Of a stretch of DNA of 5,958 bases, positions 5,506 to 5,958 are shown piece by piece. The stretch lies in contig CAYGZL010000156.1 of the NCBI GenBank assembly GCA_964354345.1, positions 1-5,958 of the forward strand. Direction: 5' to 3'. Positions within the stretch are counted from its first letter, which is position 1. Every line of letters starts with the position of its first letter. The notes under the pieces were generated by a model. It was given only the letters and a program-made list of their open reading frames with translations, had not been told where the DNA came from and did not search any database. Source of the DNA: CAYGZL01 sp964354345 (GTDB lineage Bacteria; Chloroflexota; Anaerolineae; Anaerolineales; UBA4823). The translations under genes were made by a program, and so were the position numbers.

Positions 5506-5958
5506 ATGCCGCCATTAAGTGGTCCTCAAGTGATCAGCGAACTACGCCGGCAGCTTCAAAATCAGTCTGGGCGGCATCTATATGTTGTCCTGGGTTCATA
5601 CAGCCAGTTGGAATCATTTGAGAAGAACGACCTCAAACCGGCGAAGACGGTAGATGAGCAGGCATTTCCCAAGCCGGTTAACCTCAACCGGGAACTACTG
5701 GCCTGCATTGAAGACGAGGTGCTGCGGCGCATGGTGCGGGACGAAAGCCGCCGACCTCAAGCAGTGGATAGCCAACTCAACCAGGCCTTTGACCAATTGT
5801 TACGCCGATGCTTCGAACAGCACCCATTTGTAATTCTCAAACAATGTGAGCTGATGTTCGCCTACAAATTGGAAGCCAGCAAGCTACGCACCTACGCGGC
5901 TAACCAAAACCACCTGTTACTGCTCCTGCCAGGCAGGCAGGTAAGCAATAGAATCCAG
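5506..5958 (+). CDS. Small P-loop-like (possibly BrxF-like) protein with degenerate Walker motifs, 3' truncated
   Basis: The frame starts at ATG 5506 (MPPLSGPQVISELRRQL), has no stop and runs off the window: 151 codons are visible. The layout suggests a small ATPase fold: a first strand HLYVVLGSYSQLES (24-37) where a P-loop would sit, a segment FPKPVNLNRELL (54-65), helices, a second strand FVILKQCELMF (108-118) in the Walker B position, then HLLLLLPGR (136-144). The key residues are missing: there is no GKT/GKS, and Lys/Gln replace the Walker B acidic residues. The order resembles BrxF, a small P-loop protein of type 3 BREX loci, but this is from memory of the family and not a profile match. 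It is cotranscribed with the two genes upstream, with a 4-base gap. If the reading is right, this may be a non-catalytic structural subunit. A plain hypothetical protein remains possible. Confidence 0.75.
   Translation, partial: MPPLSGPQVISELRRQLQNQSGRHLYVVLGSYSQLESFEKNDLKPAKTVDEQAFPKPVNLNRELLACIEDEVLRRMVRDESRRPQAVDSQLNQAFDQLLRRCFEQHPFVILKQCELMFAYKLEASKLRTYAANQNHLLLLLPGRQVSNRIQ

Overview
The window looks like chromosomal DNA of an uncultured or poorly characterised bacterium, probably a Chloroflexi (Anaerolineae-like) lineage. This is inferred from a large class III cyclase/NB-ARC regulator of a kind abundant there, a heliorhodopsin, and fairly high-GC coding DNA. There is no rRNA or marker gene to confirm the taxonomy. 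No tRNA, CRISPR array or intact insertion sequence was seen.

Layout: (1) Positions 1-2604, + strand: the 3' part of a gene whose 5' end lies outside the window. It encodes the tail of an adenylate/guanylate cyclase-type domain, then an NB-ARC (STAND) ATPase core and a long helical C-terminal region. (2) Positions 2605-2850: a short gap between convergent genes. It holds what reads as the decayed C-terminal tail of a serpin on the minus strand, starting at the base after the regulator's stop codon, and a perfect 14-bp hairpin that probably serves as a terminator. (3) Positions 2851-3612, minus strand: a complete heliorhodopsin with the expected Schiff-base lysine, counterion glutamate and paired histidines. 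Upstream of it, at 3678-3721, is an AT-rich block of four 11-bp units, three of them carrying TGTAYA in exact register. This resembles the operators of MerR-type B12 photoreceptors (CarH/LitR). (4) Positions 3722-3980: no convincing gene; short inverted repeats and possibly decayed coding sequence. (5) Positions 4042-5958, + strand: a tightly packed operon that runs off the window. It has an excisionase-type helix-turn-helix protein, a 402-residue protein with a RadC-type helix-hairpin-helix domain but no RadC MPN/JAB domain, and a third protein with the layout of a small P-loop ATPase whose Walker motifs are degenerate.

Two parts deserve follow-up. The first is the heliorhodopsin with its phased upstream repeats, which suggests light- or cobalamin-linked control of a photoreceptor of debated function. 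The second is the right-hand operon. The middle of the RadC-like protein is reminiscent of BrxA (DUF1819) and the third protein of BrxF, so the operon may be the 5' end of a BREX-like or new multi-gene defence system whose main effectors lie beyond position 5958. That reading rests on visual similarity and needs profile searches and the downstream sequence.
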